Assembly (NCBI GenBank): GCA_023265215.1
Contig: JAHFUH010000186.1
Location: 1-8,901 of the forward strand
DNA length: 8,901 nucleotides
Direction of reading: 5' to 3'
DNA from: Acidobacteriota bacterium
GTDB lineage: Bacteria > Acidobacteriota > UBA6911
The notes beneath the pieces were generated by a model. The model made no database searches. It worked only from the letters and a program-made list of their open reading frames with translations, and was not told where the DNA came from. Positions 1 to 6,852 of this stretch are shown here, piece by piece. Each line of letters begins with the position of its first letter. Position 1 is the stretch's first letter. The translations under genes were made by a program, and so were the position numbers.

Positions 1-323
1 TTCAATTTGTTCATCTGCTTTACAAGCAGGAATACCGCAAATGCCACGAGCAGAAAGTCGATTATCGTATTTATAAAGATGCCATAGTTGATGGTGGCCG
101 CTCCTGCGGCTTTGGCTGCAGCTATTGTAGGATTGTGCTGGCCTGAAAGGTCGATGAAAAGACTGCTGAAATCCACCTTGCCCAGCAGCAAACCCAATGG
201 CGGCATTAAAACATCCGTCACGAAGGAAGTCACGATCTTCCCAAAAGCGGCGCCGATGATGATTCCGACCGCCATGTCGAGAACATTTCCCTTCATTGCA
301 AATTCCTTGAAGTCCTTGAGCAT
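1..323 (-). CDS. mscL: Large-conductance mechanosensitive channel MscL (partial, C-terminus cut off by window edge)
   Basis: MscL is a homopentameric inner-membrane channel that opens under membrane tension and releases solutes during hypo-osmotic shock. The 107 visible residues begin MLKDFKEFAMKGNVLDMAVG and match the family from the start. An amphipathic N-terminal helix is followed by TM1 (about residues 14-45) with the glycine/alanine-rich pore stretch AVGIIIGAAFGKIV at 18-31 and the MPPLG motif at 40-44. A periplasmic loop follows, then TM2 ending in LLVKQMNKL. Family members are usually about 130-150 residues, so only the cytoplasmic helix is missing. An in-frame ATG at 335 would add MEGP, but the GGAGG at 329-333 sits 5 bases before the ATG at 323, so I chose 323. 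The gene is probably transcribed alone; the upstream activase gene ends 156 bases earlier on the same strand. Recognition is confident. Confidence 0.96.
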   Translation of the reverse strand, partial: MLKDFKEFAMKGNVLDMAVGIIIGAAFGKIVTSFVTDVLMPPLGLLLGKVDFSSLFIDLSGQHNPTIAAAKAAGAATINYGIFINTIIDFLLVAFAVFLLVKQMNKL

Positions 324-326
324 TGG

Positions 327-333
327 CCCCTCC
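327..333 (-). promoter_or_regulatory. Ribosome binding site of mscL that decides its start
   Basis: On the minus strand GGAGGGG lies just before the ATG at 323, with the GGAGG core spaced 5 bases from it. The same bases lie inside the first codons of the alternative ATG at 335, which has no such site of its own. This favours the inner start. Confidence 0.6.
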
Positions 334-392
334 ATAGGTTGTCAGTATTCAGCTTTGCAAAGATACCTCCTGGCGAACGCTGACAGGAATCC

Positions 393-406
393 CAGACGGG
401 AGTCTG
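393..406. other. Short hairpin in the activase-mscL spacer
   Basis: CAGAC and GTCTG flank a four-base loop (GGGA on the plus strand). The hairpin lies between the end of the activase gene and mscL. No run of T follows on the minus strand, so it is at best a weak terminator or a structured leader of mscL. I see nothing else strong between 324 and 479 apart from the dyad at 439-463. Confidence 0.3.
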
Positions 407-438
407 TTAAAGTGCGCCGGAGGATTTCATGTTGAGCT

Positions 439-463
439 GATGCAATAGTAAACCTTATGCATC
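439..463. other. Imperfect dyad just after the activase stop
   Basis: Two 10-base arms (439-448 and 454-463) pair at 8 of 10 positions around a 5-base loop: GATGCAATAG against CTTATGCATC. The dyad begins about 17 bases past the activase stop in the direction of transcription. It could be a terminator stem, though no U-run follows, or an operator for mscL. The sequence alone does not decide. Confidence 0.3.
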
Positions 464-479
464 TTTCCTAAAAGCTATA

Positions 480-3400
480 TCAACTCTGCGGCTTTCGATT
501 TTTGAGATCCTGCAGTTCCTTGCGATAGAGTTTCAGGAAATAATCGATAGTTTCGACACGAAGCTTGATGGAGCCGGTAGGCTTATTTTCGTCGATGTCT
601 TTGAATGCAAAATAGGGAGTTCCGGAAGTTTCAATAATTCTCTCGATAGTGGCATAAATAGGCGCATCGTGCCCGCATTTGAAGTTGGACAATTCGACCG
701 CAATGAGATTCGGGTGGCGGGCGGTGAATTTTGCAGCCCACAGTTTCAGAGCGCTGTTGGCCGAAAATGTGTGCTTCCAGACATCGCTGACATCCAGGGG
801 GTCCGGGATGATCCCTTCCCGGATTTCTTCCCCAAAGAGGCGTTCGAGCAGATCCCCGTCCAATGGAAGGGTTGTCTGGGAAAAAATGGGATAACCACGC
901 TTTTGCAGTTCTTCAGGGATCCCTTGATTGATTCCGGGATCGTGGTGATACGGCCTCCCCAGCAAAACTATTCCAACTTCACCATCTTTTTCCAGCTGGT
1001 CTATCACCTCGCGCGCTCTGCTCCTTACGCTTTTTTCAAAGCGTTCCAGGGCTTCGTAGCCCGCGCGAATGGCCTTTAGATTTTCCGGCCTGGAAAGGCT
1101 AAGAACAGGATTCCAGGCTAAATACATTTGCCTTGCCAGCAGTTCGGGCTTGGAAAGATCCAACAGAGGATGCAGATAACGGATCCCGTGCTGGGCGAAT
1201 AGGTCGGATTCCTTTGTGAATGCTGCTCTTACAACTTCTGGAGTCAGAGCTGTTGTGGGGCAGGCATTGCTGGCCCGTATGTTCGCCAGCGGGGAGCGTA
1301 GCACGTCCATCATCGGGAAAAAAATGCAATCGAGCGGCTTGCGGTTGCGTTTTTCAAAAATGAGATTGTGGATGTGCGCCAAAGCAAGCTTCGAAGGATA
1401 GCAGGGATCTATGGATCCTCGCATCGCTCCGACCCGGAACATTTCCTCGTTGGTAAAATCGGAGAACACAATGTTGCCGGCCGGCACACCGAGCGTCTCA
1501 AAATAAGCATTGAACAAAGGAGCATATGCAAACATGCCAAGCACTCGGGGAATCCCTATCCTTATTTTTTCCCTCTTTGCAATTTTTTGACGGCTGAGTC
1601 CGCGGAGATGAGCCGCAGAATTCCCGTTTGTATGGATTTTCCATACCTCCCGGCCGGCAAATTCGAGAAGGTTGGGATGGGCGGCGCGCGAAGCGTCCAG
1701 GCCGGCCTGGATTGCTTTCATTGAGCTTAGATCCTCTGCCATTCCCTTCTCGCATGTGGCGATTATCAACCGCCTCTCTTTGTTTCCTTCGCCTGTGGCA
1801 ATATCGATAAATGTCCGGAGGCAGTTGTTTTTGCAATAATGGCAGCGGGTTTCCTCGCCGACAGTGGTCTGGTATTGTATATTTCGGACTGCATCCAGCC
1901 CGATGAATGATGTTTTTCGGCCGTTCTGCCAGAGAGTCATGGCCTCGAATGCTGCGCCTATGGCGCCTGCCTCCCCGGCATGTTTGTGGACAATGATTTC
2001 CGGCGTCTTCCCCGATCCGTGGAAACGCTGCTGGATGAAATCCACCTGTGCCTTGACCGCAGCTAAATTGTTTTGAGTCCCTCCCTGCAGGATGAAACGA
2101 GTCCCCAATTCGGGCAAGTTGGGAATTTTGGCTATGTAGAGCCAGACATTTTTGGGCAAAACAGCCGCCAGACCGGCCAATATTTCATTCGGTTTCCACC
2201 CCTGCCCCTGGAAGCTGGCGATATCGGCCTGAAGAAAAACAGCGCAGCCATAAGGGAATATGGGCATTTCGCGGGCTGTGAATGCGACATCTGCAAACTG
2301 CTCCACTTTGAATCCGAAACCTTCGGAGATTGCCTGCAGGAAATAGCCGTTGCCTGCAGAGCACTGCGTGTTGAGTTTGAAGTCTTTTACCCGGCCGTCC
2401 TTCAAAATGATCAGTTTAATGTCCTGTCCGCCGACGTCGATAATGGCGTCTGGAGTGTCGTAATAATGCAAGGCGGATTTCGCATGGGCTACGGTTTCAA
2501 CGAGGGCAACATCGGCGCAGATGACGTCCCTCAGGGTGTCTTTTGCATAGCCCGTGGTCGCTGCTCCAAGCACCTCGATTTGCGCTCCCTGGGATTCAAT
2601 TTGGGCGCGGAGTTTCTCCAGAATTTCAATTGTGTCTTCAATCGGATTGCCTCTGGAAAGCTGGTAAGCCCTGGCGAGCACTTCGCCTTCAAGCGAAAGA
2701 AGAACTGCTTTTGTGGAAGTGGAGCCGCCGTCCACGCCTATGAAACCTCGCGCCGTATCTCCTGGATTAAATTTTGGGGATGTGAAACGGGGAGGAGCAT
2801 AAGTTCGCAGAAAAACTTCCTTTTCCTCCTCGGATCCGACGAGCGCGGGCATGCCTCGACCGCCGTTGCCCCGGCTTTCGGATCGGCCTGCATATAAATC
2901 TTCGAGTTGAGAAGAACCGAGATATCGGCCGACATTCGGTTCTTCTTCTTTGCCGAACTCTGCGGCGCCAAGCGCGCCATAATATTCTGAGTCCTCCGGA
3001 GCTCGAATCAATTCCTCTACGGAGAAGCCTTCCGGAATCTTTACCCCGCGCTCTTCCCACATCAATGCAATATTATGCTGCCAGGCCTCGCGCATTCCCG
3101 GTATAAAGGCATTGGGCCCGCCCAGCAGAATGACATGAGGGAGCAAGGTGTGGCCGCGCGCCAGGACCTTTAAATTCTGGAGCACGAAAGCTTCGAACAG
3201 CGAAGCCATCAGCTCATTGGGAGGAATCCCCTGCTTTTGAAGGCCGTTGATATCGGTTTCGGCGAATACGCCGCATTTTCCGGCGACCGTGTGGACGCGA
3301 ATTCCGGCATAGCGGAGCCGGCACAATTCGGTAAGTGGGATTCCCACTTTCTTGCTTATTTTGTCGATAATCGCGCCCGTGCCGCCGGCGCATTTGTCAT

Positions 3401-3791
3401 TCATGGATGGGATCTTTTTGATGCGCCCGGTTTCAGGATCTTTTCGCAAAATGACGATTTTTGCATCTTGACCGCCGATTTCCACAAAGGAGGAGGCTTC
3501 GGGACAGCGCTTCTCAACCATGAGGGCAGCTGCAAGCACTTCCTGGACGAATTTTGCTCCGATTAAGTCCGTGAGCATGGTCCCGCCAACGCCGGTCATG
3601 AAAGCGCGTGCGTTGTCAGGCGCTATCCCCGTCTCTTTTTCCATGCGCTGCAGGAATTCCAGAAGAGTTTCCACCTGGCGCGTTTCATGGCGGCGGTAGT
3701 CTTTCCATAGCAAAGCGTCCGTATCCGCATCCACGACTACAGCCTTTACAGTGGTAGATCCAACATCAATCCCAACACGAAATCTGGGCAC
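480..3791 (-). CDS. Tandem-domain acyl-CoA dehydratase activase fused to a DUF2229/COG3580-type iron-sulfur domain
   Basis: Activases of the BadF/BadG/BcrA/BcrD (COG1924) family use ATP hydrolysis to push one low-potential electron into a partner iron-sulfur protein. With the start at 3791 the protein has 1103 residues. ATPase domain 1 (about 1-280) shows GIDVGSTTVKA at 7-17, EIGGQDAK at 104-111, and cluster cysteines C134 (NDKCAGGTG) and C173 (KCGVFAETD). An acidic, glycine-rich linker follows. ATPase domain 2 (about 350-625) shows GVDGGSTSTKA at 352-362, DVGGQDIK at 452-459, C477 and C516. C650, C653, C657 and C680 form a further cysteine group. The C-terminal part resembles DUF2229/HgdB, with DPCYPSK (C797), C844, the GRPYHHDPGINQGIP region near 945 and NFKCGHDAP (C1039). 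Family activases are homodimers sharing one 4Fe-4S cluster; here both halves are in one chain. The COG3581-type partner gene lies upstream on the same strand. The substrate is unknown. Confidence 0.9.
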   Translation of the reverse strand: MPRFRVGIDVGSTTVKAVVVDADTDALLWKDYRRHETRQVETLLEFLQRMEKETGIAPDNARAFMTGVGGTMLTDLIGAKFVQEVLAAALMVEKRCPEASSFVEIGGQDAKIVILRKDPETGRIKKIPSMNDKCAGGTGAIIDKISKKVGIPLTELCRLRYAGIRVHTVAGKCGVFAETDINGLQKQGIPPNELMASLFEAFVLQNLKVLARGHTLLPHVILLGGPNAFIPGMREAWQHNIALMWEERGVKIPEGFSVEELIRAPEDSEYYGALGAAEFGKEEEPNVGRYLGSSQLEDLYAGRSESRGNGGRGMPALVGSEEEKEVFLRTYAPPRFTSPKFNPGDTARGFIGVDGGSTSTKAVLLSLEGEVLARAYQLSRGNPIEDTIEILEKLRAQIESQGAQIEVLGAATTGYAKDTLRDVICADVALVETVAHAKSALHYYDTPDAIIDVGGQDIKLIILKDGRVKDFKLNTQCSAGNGYFLQAISEGFGFKVEQFADVAFTAREMPIFPYGCAVFLQADIASFQGQGWKPNEILAGLAAVLPKNVWLYIAKIPNLPELGTRFILQGGTQNNLAAVKAQVDFIQQRFHGSGKTPEIIVHKHAGEAGAIGAAFEAMTLWQNGRKTSFIGLDAVRNIQYQTTVGEETRCHYCKNNCLRTFIDIATGEGNKERRLIIATCEKGMAEDLSSMKAIQAGLDASRAAHPNLLEFAGREVWKIHTNGNSAAHLRGLSRQKIAKREKIRIGIPRVLGMFAYAPLFNAYFETLGVPAGNIVFSDFTNEEMFRVGAMRGSIDPCYPSKLALAHIHNLIFEKRNRKPLDCIFFPMMDVLRSPLANIRASNACPTTALTPEVVRAAFTKESDLFAQHGIRYLHPLLDLSKPELLARQMYLAWNPVLSLSRPENLKAIRAGYEALERFEKSVRSRAREVIDQLEKDGEVGIVLLGRPYHHDPGINQGIPEELQKRGYPIFSQTTLPLDGDLLERLFGEEIREGIIPDPLDVSDVWKHTFSANSALKLWAAKFTARHPNLIAVELSNFKCGHDAPIYATIERIIETSGTPYFAFKDIDENKPTGSIKLRVETIDYFLKLYRKELQDLKNRKPQS

Positions 3792-3799
3792 TTTCACTT

Positions 3800-3804
3800 C
3801 TCCT
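3800..3804 (-). promoter_or_regulatory. Ribosome binding site selecting the GTG start of the activase
   Basis: AGGAG on the minus strand stands 8 bases before the GTG at 3791. That start gives a protein beginning with a short PRFRV lead into the first phosphate-binding motif, as is usual for activases. The longer in-frame ATG at 3851 has no purine-rich site before it, and it lies inside the inverted repeat at 3837-3911. The 20 extra residues it would add are proline-rich and look non-native. Confidence 0.6.
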
Positions 3805-3836
3805 GCCTGAAAATAGCATAAACCTGGAAACGTCGG

Positions 3837-3911
3837 GATCGGAGCCGGCATCGAGGTCGCAATCGATCCGAAATGAAAAAACCGATACCGACCCCGACGC
3901 GGACCCCGATC
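3837..3911 (-). repeat. Large imperfect inverted repeat made of degenerate hexamers, between the two iron-sulfur genes
   Basis: The arms are 30 bases each, at 3837-3866 and 3882-3911, around a 15-base A-rich loop (3867-3881). The right arm is five near-copies of a CCGANN hexamer. The left arm carries the matching GATCGG/GGTCGC-like units. As DNA, 22 of 30 positions pair. As minus-strand RNA, five of the eight mismatches become G-U pairs, giving 27 of 30; as plus-strand RNA they are A-C clashes. The repeat begins on the base right after the stop of the COG3581-like gene and ends 32 bases before the activase ribosome binding site. Possible roles are an RNA processing or stability stem, an attenuator, or a dispersed genomic repeat. 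Confidence 0.75.
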
Positions 3912-5585
3912 TCAATTCTGATGAGAAGCGTGGGCTGGAACTCCGCGGCCGGCCATCATGTCGCTTACGTGCAGAATGAAATTTGCAGCCACGCCTGCTA
4001 TACCCGGACGATGCGGAACTATATAAAACGGCCTGCTCAGCTCCGGATGCTGGGCGGCAAAAGCCCTGATTTCACTCAGTTGTTTGCCCGTGCTGGCCAA
4101 AACCTCCTGGAACTCTGATTTTGCCTTAGCCTTGGCCTCGCCGAGCGCCATTTGAACGCGGCTGTGTGCGTTTACCTCTCCTTCTCCCGATGTTTCGATC
4201 GGGAGGTAAATCATGTCTTTGAACTTGCTTGTAACTGCAGACTGGACGCCGTCGGATTGCGAGGAGGGAAGGCAGCCGAATGGTTTCAGGCTCAAAACCA
4301 TGTGGCAGAGCTTTTGGCTGTTATAGTAAATATTTTTCCCCACTTCTAGATAGCCCTCGCCTCCGCGGGCCAGCGGCTGGTAAAAAGGATCCGCCAGATG
4401 AGCCAGCTTTTTTTGAGATACCAATTTGTGTGCTGTGTTGCCCAGCAATCGGATTACATAATGATAGAGCCCGGCGTACATTCGCTCTCCTAACGTCAGG
4501 AGTGCGCGCTTTTTTTGAAAAGCAAGCTCATTCCGGAATCGCTGGCTTATATTGGCGGCTTCCCTGCATTGTGAATCCATTCCCCGGCGCGGGTACATTT
4601 GCATTTTTGCGTGCGCCAGCAGATAAGCGATCCATGTGCCGATGGCTTCCGGCTGCACCTGAGCGCCCTCCTGCTCCAGGAAATCAAACATTCGGTAATT
4701 TCCGCCCCCTTCAGTTGTCTGAGCCCAGAACTCTCCGATTATTTTAACGACCGGCCTCAGGCGCAGGCGATCAATCTGGATGCCGTCCATGCGCTGACGG
4801 CATCTTTCCAGTACGTCTTTGAATTCCTTCCCGCGCAGGTGTTGGTCCATTTTATATAAAAAGCTCAAAAGGCCTCGCAGGAAGTTCCTTTTGGTCAATC
4901 GGGACGCCATCCATCCCGGCAAATCGGGAGATTTATAGGTGCGCAGATGATCGCAGAGATCCTGCATGCATAAATCAATAATTCGATTCGTTTCTCCGGG
5001 ATTCACTTCGTATGCCCGGATATTGAGCGTCAGGTCATTCAGAATATCGCCCAGGAATAGGACTTTGAGCATCCCGAGGCCAAAATCTATCGTGTACTTC
5101 AATCCGGGCGCAGTCGTTCTTTGCCGGATGCCATCATCCTGCTGAAACCTGAGGACCCGGAAGCCGTCGAAACCGGCATTCTGCAAAGCAAGCCGGTATT
5201 CGGCGGCGTACATGCCGAACCGGCAGGGTCCGCAAGATCCTGCGGTGAAGTACAGATATCGATCGATAATTTCGGGCTTGGACATGCCATCCGCTTCCAG
5301 ATTCCTGAGATATTGAATCAGGCTCCCGGAAGTGAAATACGCGGGGCTGCATTGCCCATTGTTGCCGAACTCCTTCCCGAGGTGAAAAGCAGTTTGATCC
5401 GGAACGGGAAGCAGCTCACATTTATACCCACTCCCCTGGAAAACGGCTCTTATGAACTCTTCGTGTTTCCGCGTCAGGCCACCGACGAGTATCGTAACCG
5501 TGTCACGCTCTTCGGCCGTGAAGGGTCTTTCATAGGGACGGTGGTAATGCTGTTTCTTCTTTGTACCTGAAAGTGCAGACTCCAT
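3912..5585 (-). CDS. HgdB-like, COG3581-type iron-sulfur protein (2-hydroxyacyl-CoA dehydratase superfamily)
   Basis: This 557-residue protein looks like the COG3581 branch of the superfamily whose known members bind 4Fe-4S or 8Fe-9S clusters and receive an electron from an ATP-driven activase. Conserved-looking cysteines sit in family-type motifs: C79 in NNGQCSPAYFTSGSLIQYL, C118 and C121 in GSCGPCRFGMY, and C438 in PFGCLPSSQSDGVQS. A helical middle region (about 200-400) has no recognised function. The start at 5585 is backed by AGGAAG at 5591-5596, 5 bases before the ATG. There is no signal peptide, so it should be cytoplasmic. The activase/COG3580 gene follows on the same strand after a hairpin. 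In clostridia these parts are, from memory, often fused in one chain of about 1400 residues. The substrate cannot be read from the sequence, and classical dehydratase annotation would be over-specific. Confidence 0.82.
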   Translation of the reverse strand: MESALSGTKKKQHYHRPYERPFTAEERDTVTILVGGLTRKHEEFIRAVFQGSGYKCELLPVPDQTAFHLGKEFGNNGQCSPAYFTSGSLIQYLRNLEADGMSKPEIIDRYLYFTAGSCGPCRFGMYAAEYRLALQNAGFDGFRVLRFQQDDGIRQRTTAPGLKYTIDFGLGMLKVLFLGDILNDLTLNIRAYEVNPGETNRIIDLCMQDLCDHLRTYKSPDLPGWMASRLTKRNFLRGLLSFLYKMDQHLRGKEFKDVLERCRQRMDGIQIDRLRLRPVVKIIGEFWAQTTEGGGNYRMFDFLEQEGAQVQPEAIGTWIAYLLAHAKMQMYPRRGMDSQCREAANISQRFRNELAFQKKRALLTLGERMYAGLYHYVIRLLGNTAHKLVSQKKLAHLADPFYQPLARGGEGYLEVGKNIYYNSQKLCHMVLSLKPFGCLPSSQSDGVQSAVTSKFKDMIYLPIETSGEGEVNAHSRVQMALGEAKAKAKSEFQEVLASTGKQLSEIRAFAAQHPELSRPFYIVPHRPGIAGVAANFILHVSDMMAGRGVPAHASHQN

Positions 5586-5590
5586 TAGAT

Positions 5591-5596
5591 CTTCCT
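5591..5596 (-). promoter_or_regulatory. Ribosome binding site of the COG3581-like gene
   Basis: AGGAAG on the minus strand stands 5 bases before the ATG at 5585 and supports that start. Confidence 0.55.
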
Positions 5597-5631
5597 AAGC
5601 TAAAACTCAAACTATGGTAATGTGACCTATT

Positions 5632-5661
5632 CTTATAACATTCCGAGGGGCCTTGCTGCAA
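5632..5661 (-). promoter_or_regulatory. Possible sigma-70-type promoter for the iron-sulfur operon
   Basis: On the minus strand TTGCAG (5656-5661) and TATAAG (5632-5637) are 18 bases apart, and the second ends about 46 bases before the ATG of the COG3581-like gene. The position and boxes are plausible, but the match is by eye only. Confidence 0.25.
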
Positions 5662-5702
5662 AATTGAAATTCATTTATAAAATCGGGATCTGAGGCCCTC
5701 GG
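5643..5702. repeat. Inverted repeat with 39-base interior in the divergent spacer
   Basis: CCGAGGGGCCT (5643-5653) pairs with AGGCCCTCGG (5693-5702) over 10 bp with one bulged G. The enclosed 39 bases are A/T-rich and lie across the proposed -35 box of the minus-strand operon. It could be an operator-like structure or the end of a degraded small repeat element. Confidence 0.45.
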
Positions 5703-5723
5703 TTACGCGCGGCCTAAATGCAG

Positions 5724-5787
5724 AACGCGGATTACACGGAATAAACGGAATAACGCGGACAAATACCATTGATTTGTCCGCGTTATT
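5724..5787. repeat. CGG-led repeats with a period of about nine, running into a perfect 16-bp palindrome
   Basis: From about 5724 the bases CGG recur roughly every nine positions, each followed by an ATTACA/AATAAA-like run. The last unit leads into AATAACGCGGACAAAT (5749-5764). This is the exact reverse complement of 5772-5787, across a 7-base loop ACCATTG. No T-run follows on either strand, so a plain intrinsic terminator is unlikely. It lies about 70 bases before the amidohydrolase start. It may be a dispersed repeat unit or a regulatory dyad. The rest of the 5586-5856 spacer shows only A/T-rich DNA around 5806-5825 that could hold a promoter for the plus-strand gene. Confidence 0.7.
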
Positions 5788-5856
5788 GCGCATGCCCTAA
5801 GGTGATGCATAGCATAAATAATGTGTTTCGCCGGTTGACCAAGAGAGCGCCAAGCG

Positions 5857-6819
5857 ATGAAAAGCCTAATTGATCTTCACGTCCATGCTGCGGCCTTTCC
5901 CGACGGGAAGAATGGATGCCTCATGTCCCCTTCGTTTCAAAAAGGGCTGGTAGTGTGGTTTATCAAACGGAAGATGGGTCTCCAAAATGCTGATCCGGAG
6001 ATTATGAACCGGCAATACGTCGATCGTCTTGTTACGGACGTGAAGGATTCCGAGCGTCTTTCCAAAGCTGTTCTTTTAGCCTTTGATGGCGTGTACGATG
6101 AATCCGGTAAATTGGATTTAAACCGCACTTCCTGTCTCACCTCGAATGACTATGTGCACCAGGTGGTTGCGCAGCATCCCGACCTTTTCTTCTTAGGAGC
6201 TTCAATCAATCCGCAAAGACGGGATGCCCTGGACGAACTCGATCGTGTGGAAGCCATGGGAGCCAAGCTGATAAAAATTCTTCCCAATAGCCAGGCCTTT
6301 GATCCATCGGATTCCCGTTATAAACCCTTTTATAGGGCACTGGCCGATAAACAGATACCCCTTTTGTCTCATCTGGGAGCAGAGCACACCTTTACGGTTT
6401 ATGATCAGAACCTGGGATTCCCAGCGAAGCTTCAAACAGCCTTGGAAGCAGGCGCAATCGTGATTGGCGCTCATGGATGCGGATCCAACTCATTTTTTCA
6501 TAGAAAATTCTATGAGGTGTTTTTAAATCTGATGGCCTCCTATCCCAATTTTTATCTGGATTTGTCTGCGCTCTCTCTTCCCCTCAATGCAGGAATGATT
6601 TTCTATCTGCGTCGTCATCCCGAATATTTTGATCGATATCTATTTGGAACGGATTATCCACTGTCCGCATTCGCCACACCATTTGTGGGTCGTTTCGGAT
6701 TAATGCAGCAATTTAAGCTTTGGAAAATGAAAAATATTTTCGACAAGCAGGCTGCCATTTTGGAGGGTTTGCGTTTGAGACTAGGAACAGAAACGCCCCG
6801 GCGTCTGTTAAAGCTGTAG
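5857..6819 (+). CDS. Amidohydrolase_2 family metal-dependent hydrolase (TIM barrel)
   Basis: This 320-residue protein has the layout of the amidohydrolase_2 (ACMSD/TIM-barrel) group, which hydrolyses or decarboxylates small organic acids and related compounds using a bound metal. Visible metal and active-site candidates are H8 and H10 (DLHVH at the first strand), H172 and H177 (SHLGAEH), H206 (GAHGCGS) and D266 (FGTDYP), in the expected order. The length is normal for the family. It is cytoplasmic, with no signal peptide. The ribosome binding site is weak (AAGAGAG about 9 bases before the ATG). The gene stands alone, divergent from the iron-sulfur operon, with the next gene 142 bases downstream. 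The substrate is not recognisable. A link to the acyl-CoA-type chemistry next door is possible but unsupported. Confidence 0.85.
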   Translation: MKSLIDLHVHAAAFPDGKNGCLMSPSFQKGLVVWFIKRKMGLQNADPEIMNRQYVDRLVTDVKDSERLSKAVLLAFDGVYDESGKLDLNRTSCLTSNDYVHQVVAQHPDLFFLGASINPQRRDALDELDRVEAMGAKLIKILPNSQAFDPSDSRYKPFYRALADKQIPLLSHLGAEHTFTVYDQNLGFPAKLQTALEAGAIVIGAHGCGSNSFFHRKFYEVFLNLMASYPNFYLDLSALSLPLNAGMIFYLRRHPEYFDRYLFGTDYPLSAFATPFVGRFGLMQQFKLWKMKNIFDKQAAILEGLRLRLGTETPRRLLKL

Positions 6820-6852
6820 TATCTTTTCGCTTCTGACCTCGGTGGGGCCCTA

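Noticed and set aside
88..435. Plus-strand open frame of 115 codons across mscL
   Set aside because: Antisense to a clear MscL coding region; no independent support.
2073..2897. Plus-strand open frame of 274 codons opposite the activase gene
   Set aside because: It lies fully inside the activase gene, whose protein has clear domain motifs; the opposite frame shows no recognisable domain or ribosome binding site.
480..3791. Frameshift or artificial fusion as the cause of the very long activase
   Set aside because: One uninterrupted frame carries all domains in the order known for this family, with both ATPase domains intact.
3882..3911. CRISPR-like direct repeat array
   Set aside because: Units are degenerate hexamers with no spacers, and they form one arm of an inverted repeat.
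4184..4205. Perfect 8-bp stem with 6-base loop inside the COG3581-like coding region
   Set aside because: It encodes part of an ordinary stretch (IETSGEGE), lies far from any gene border, and a stem of this size is expected by chance at this scale.
5121..5570. Plus-strand open frame of 149 codons opposite the start of the COG3581-like gene
   Set aside because: Shadow of a gene with conserved cysteine motifs in the other strand; no family signature.
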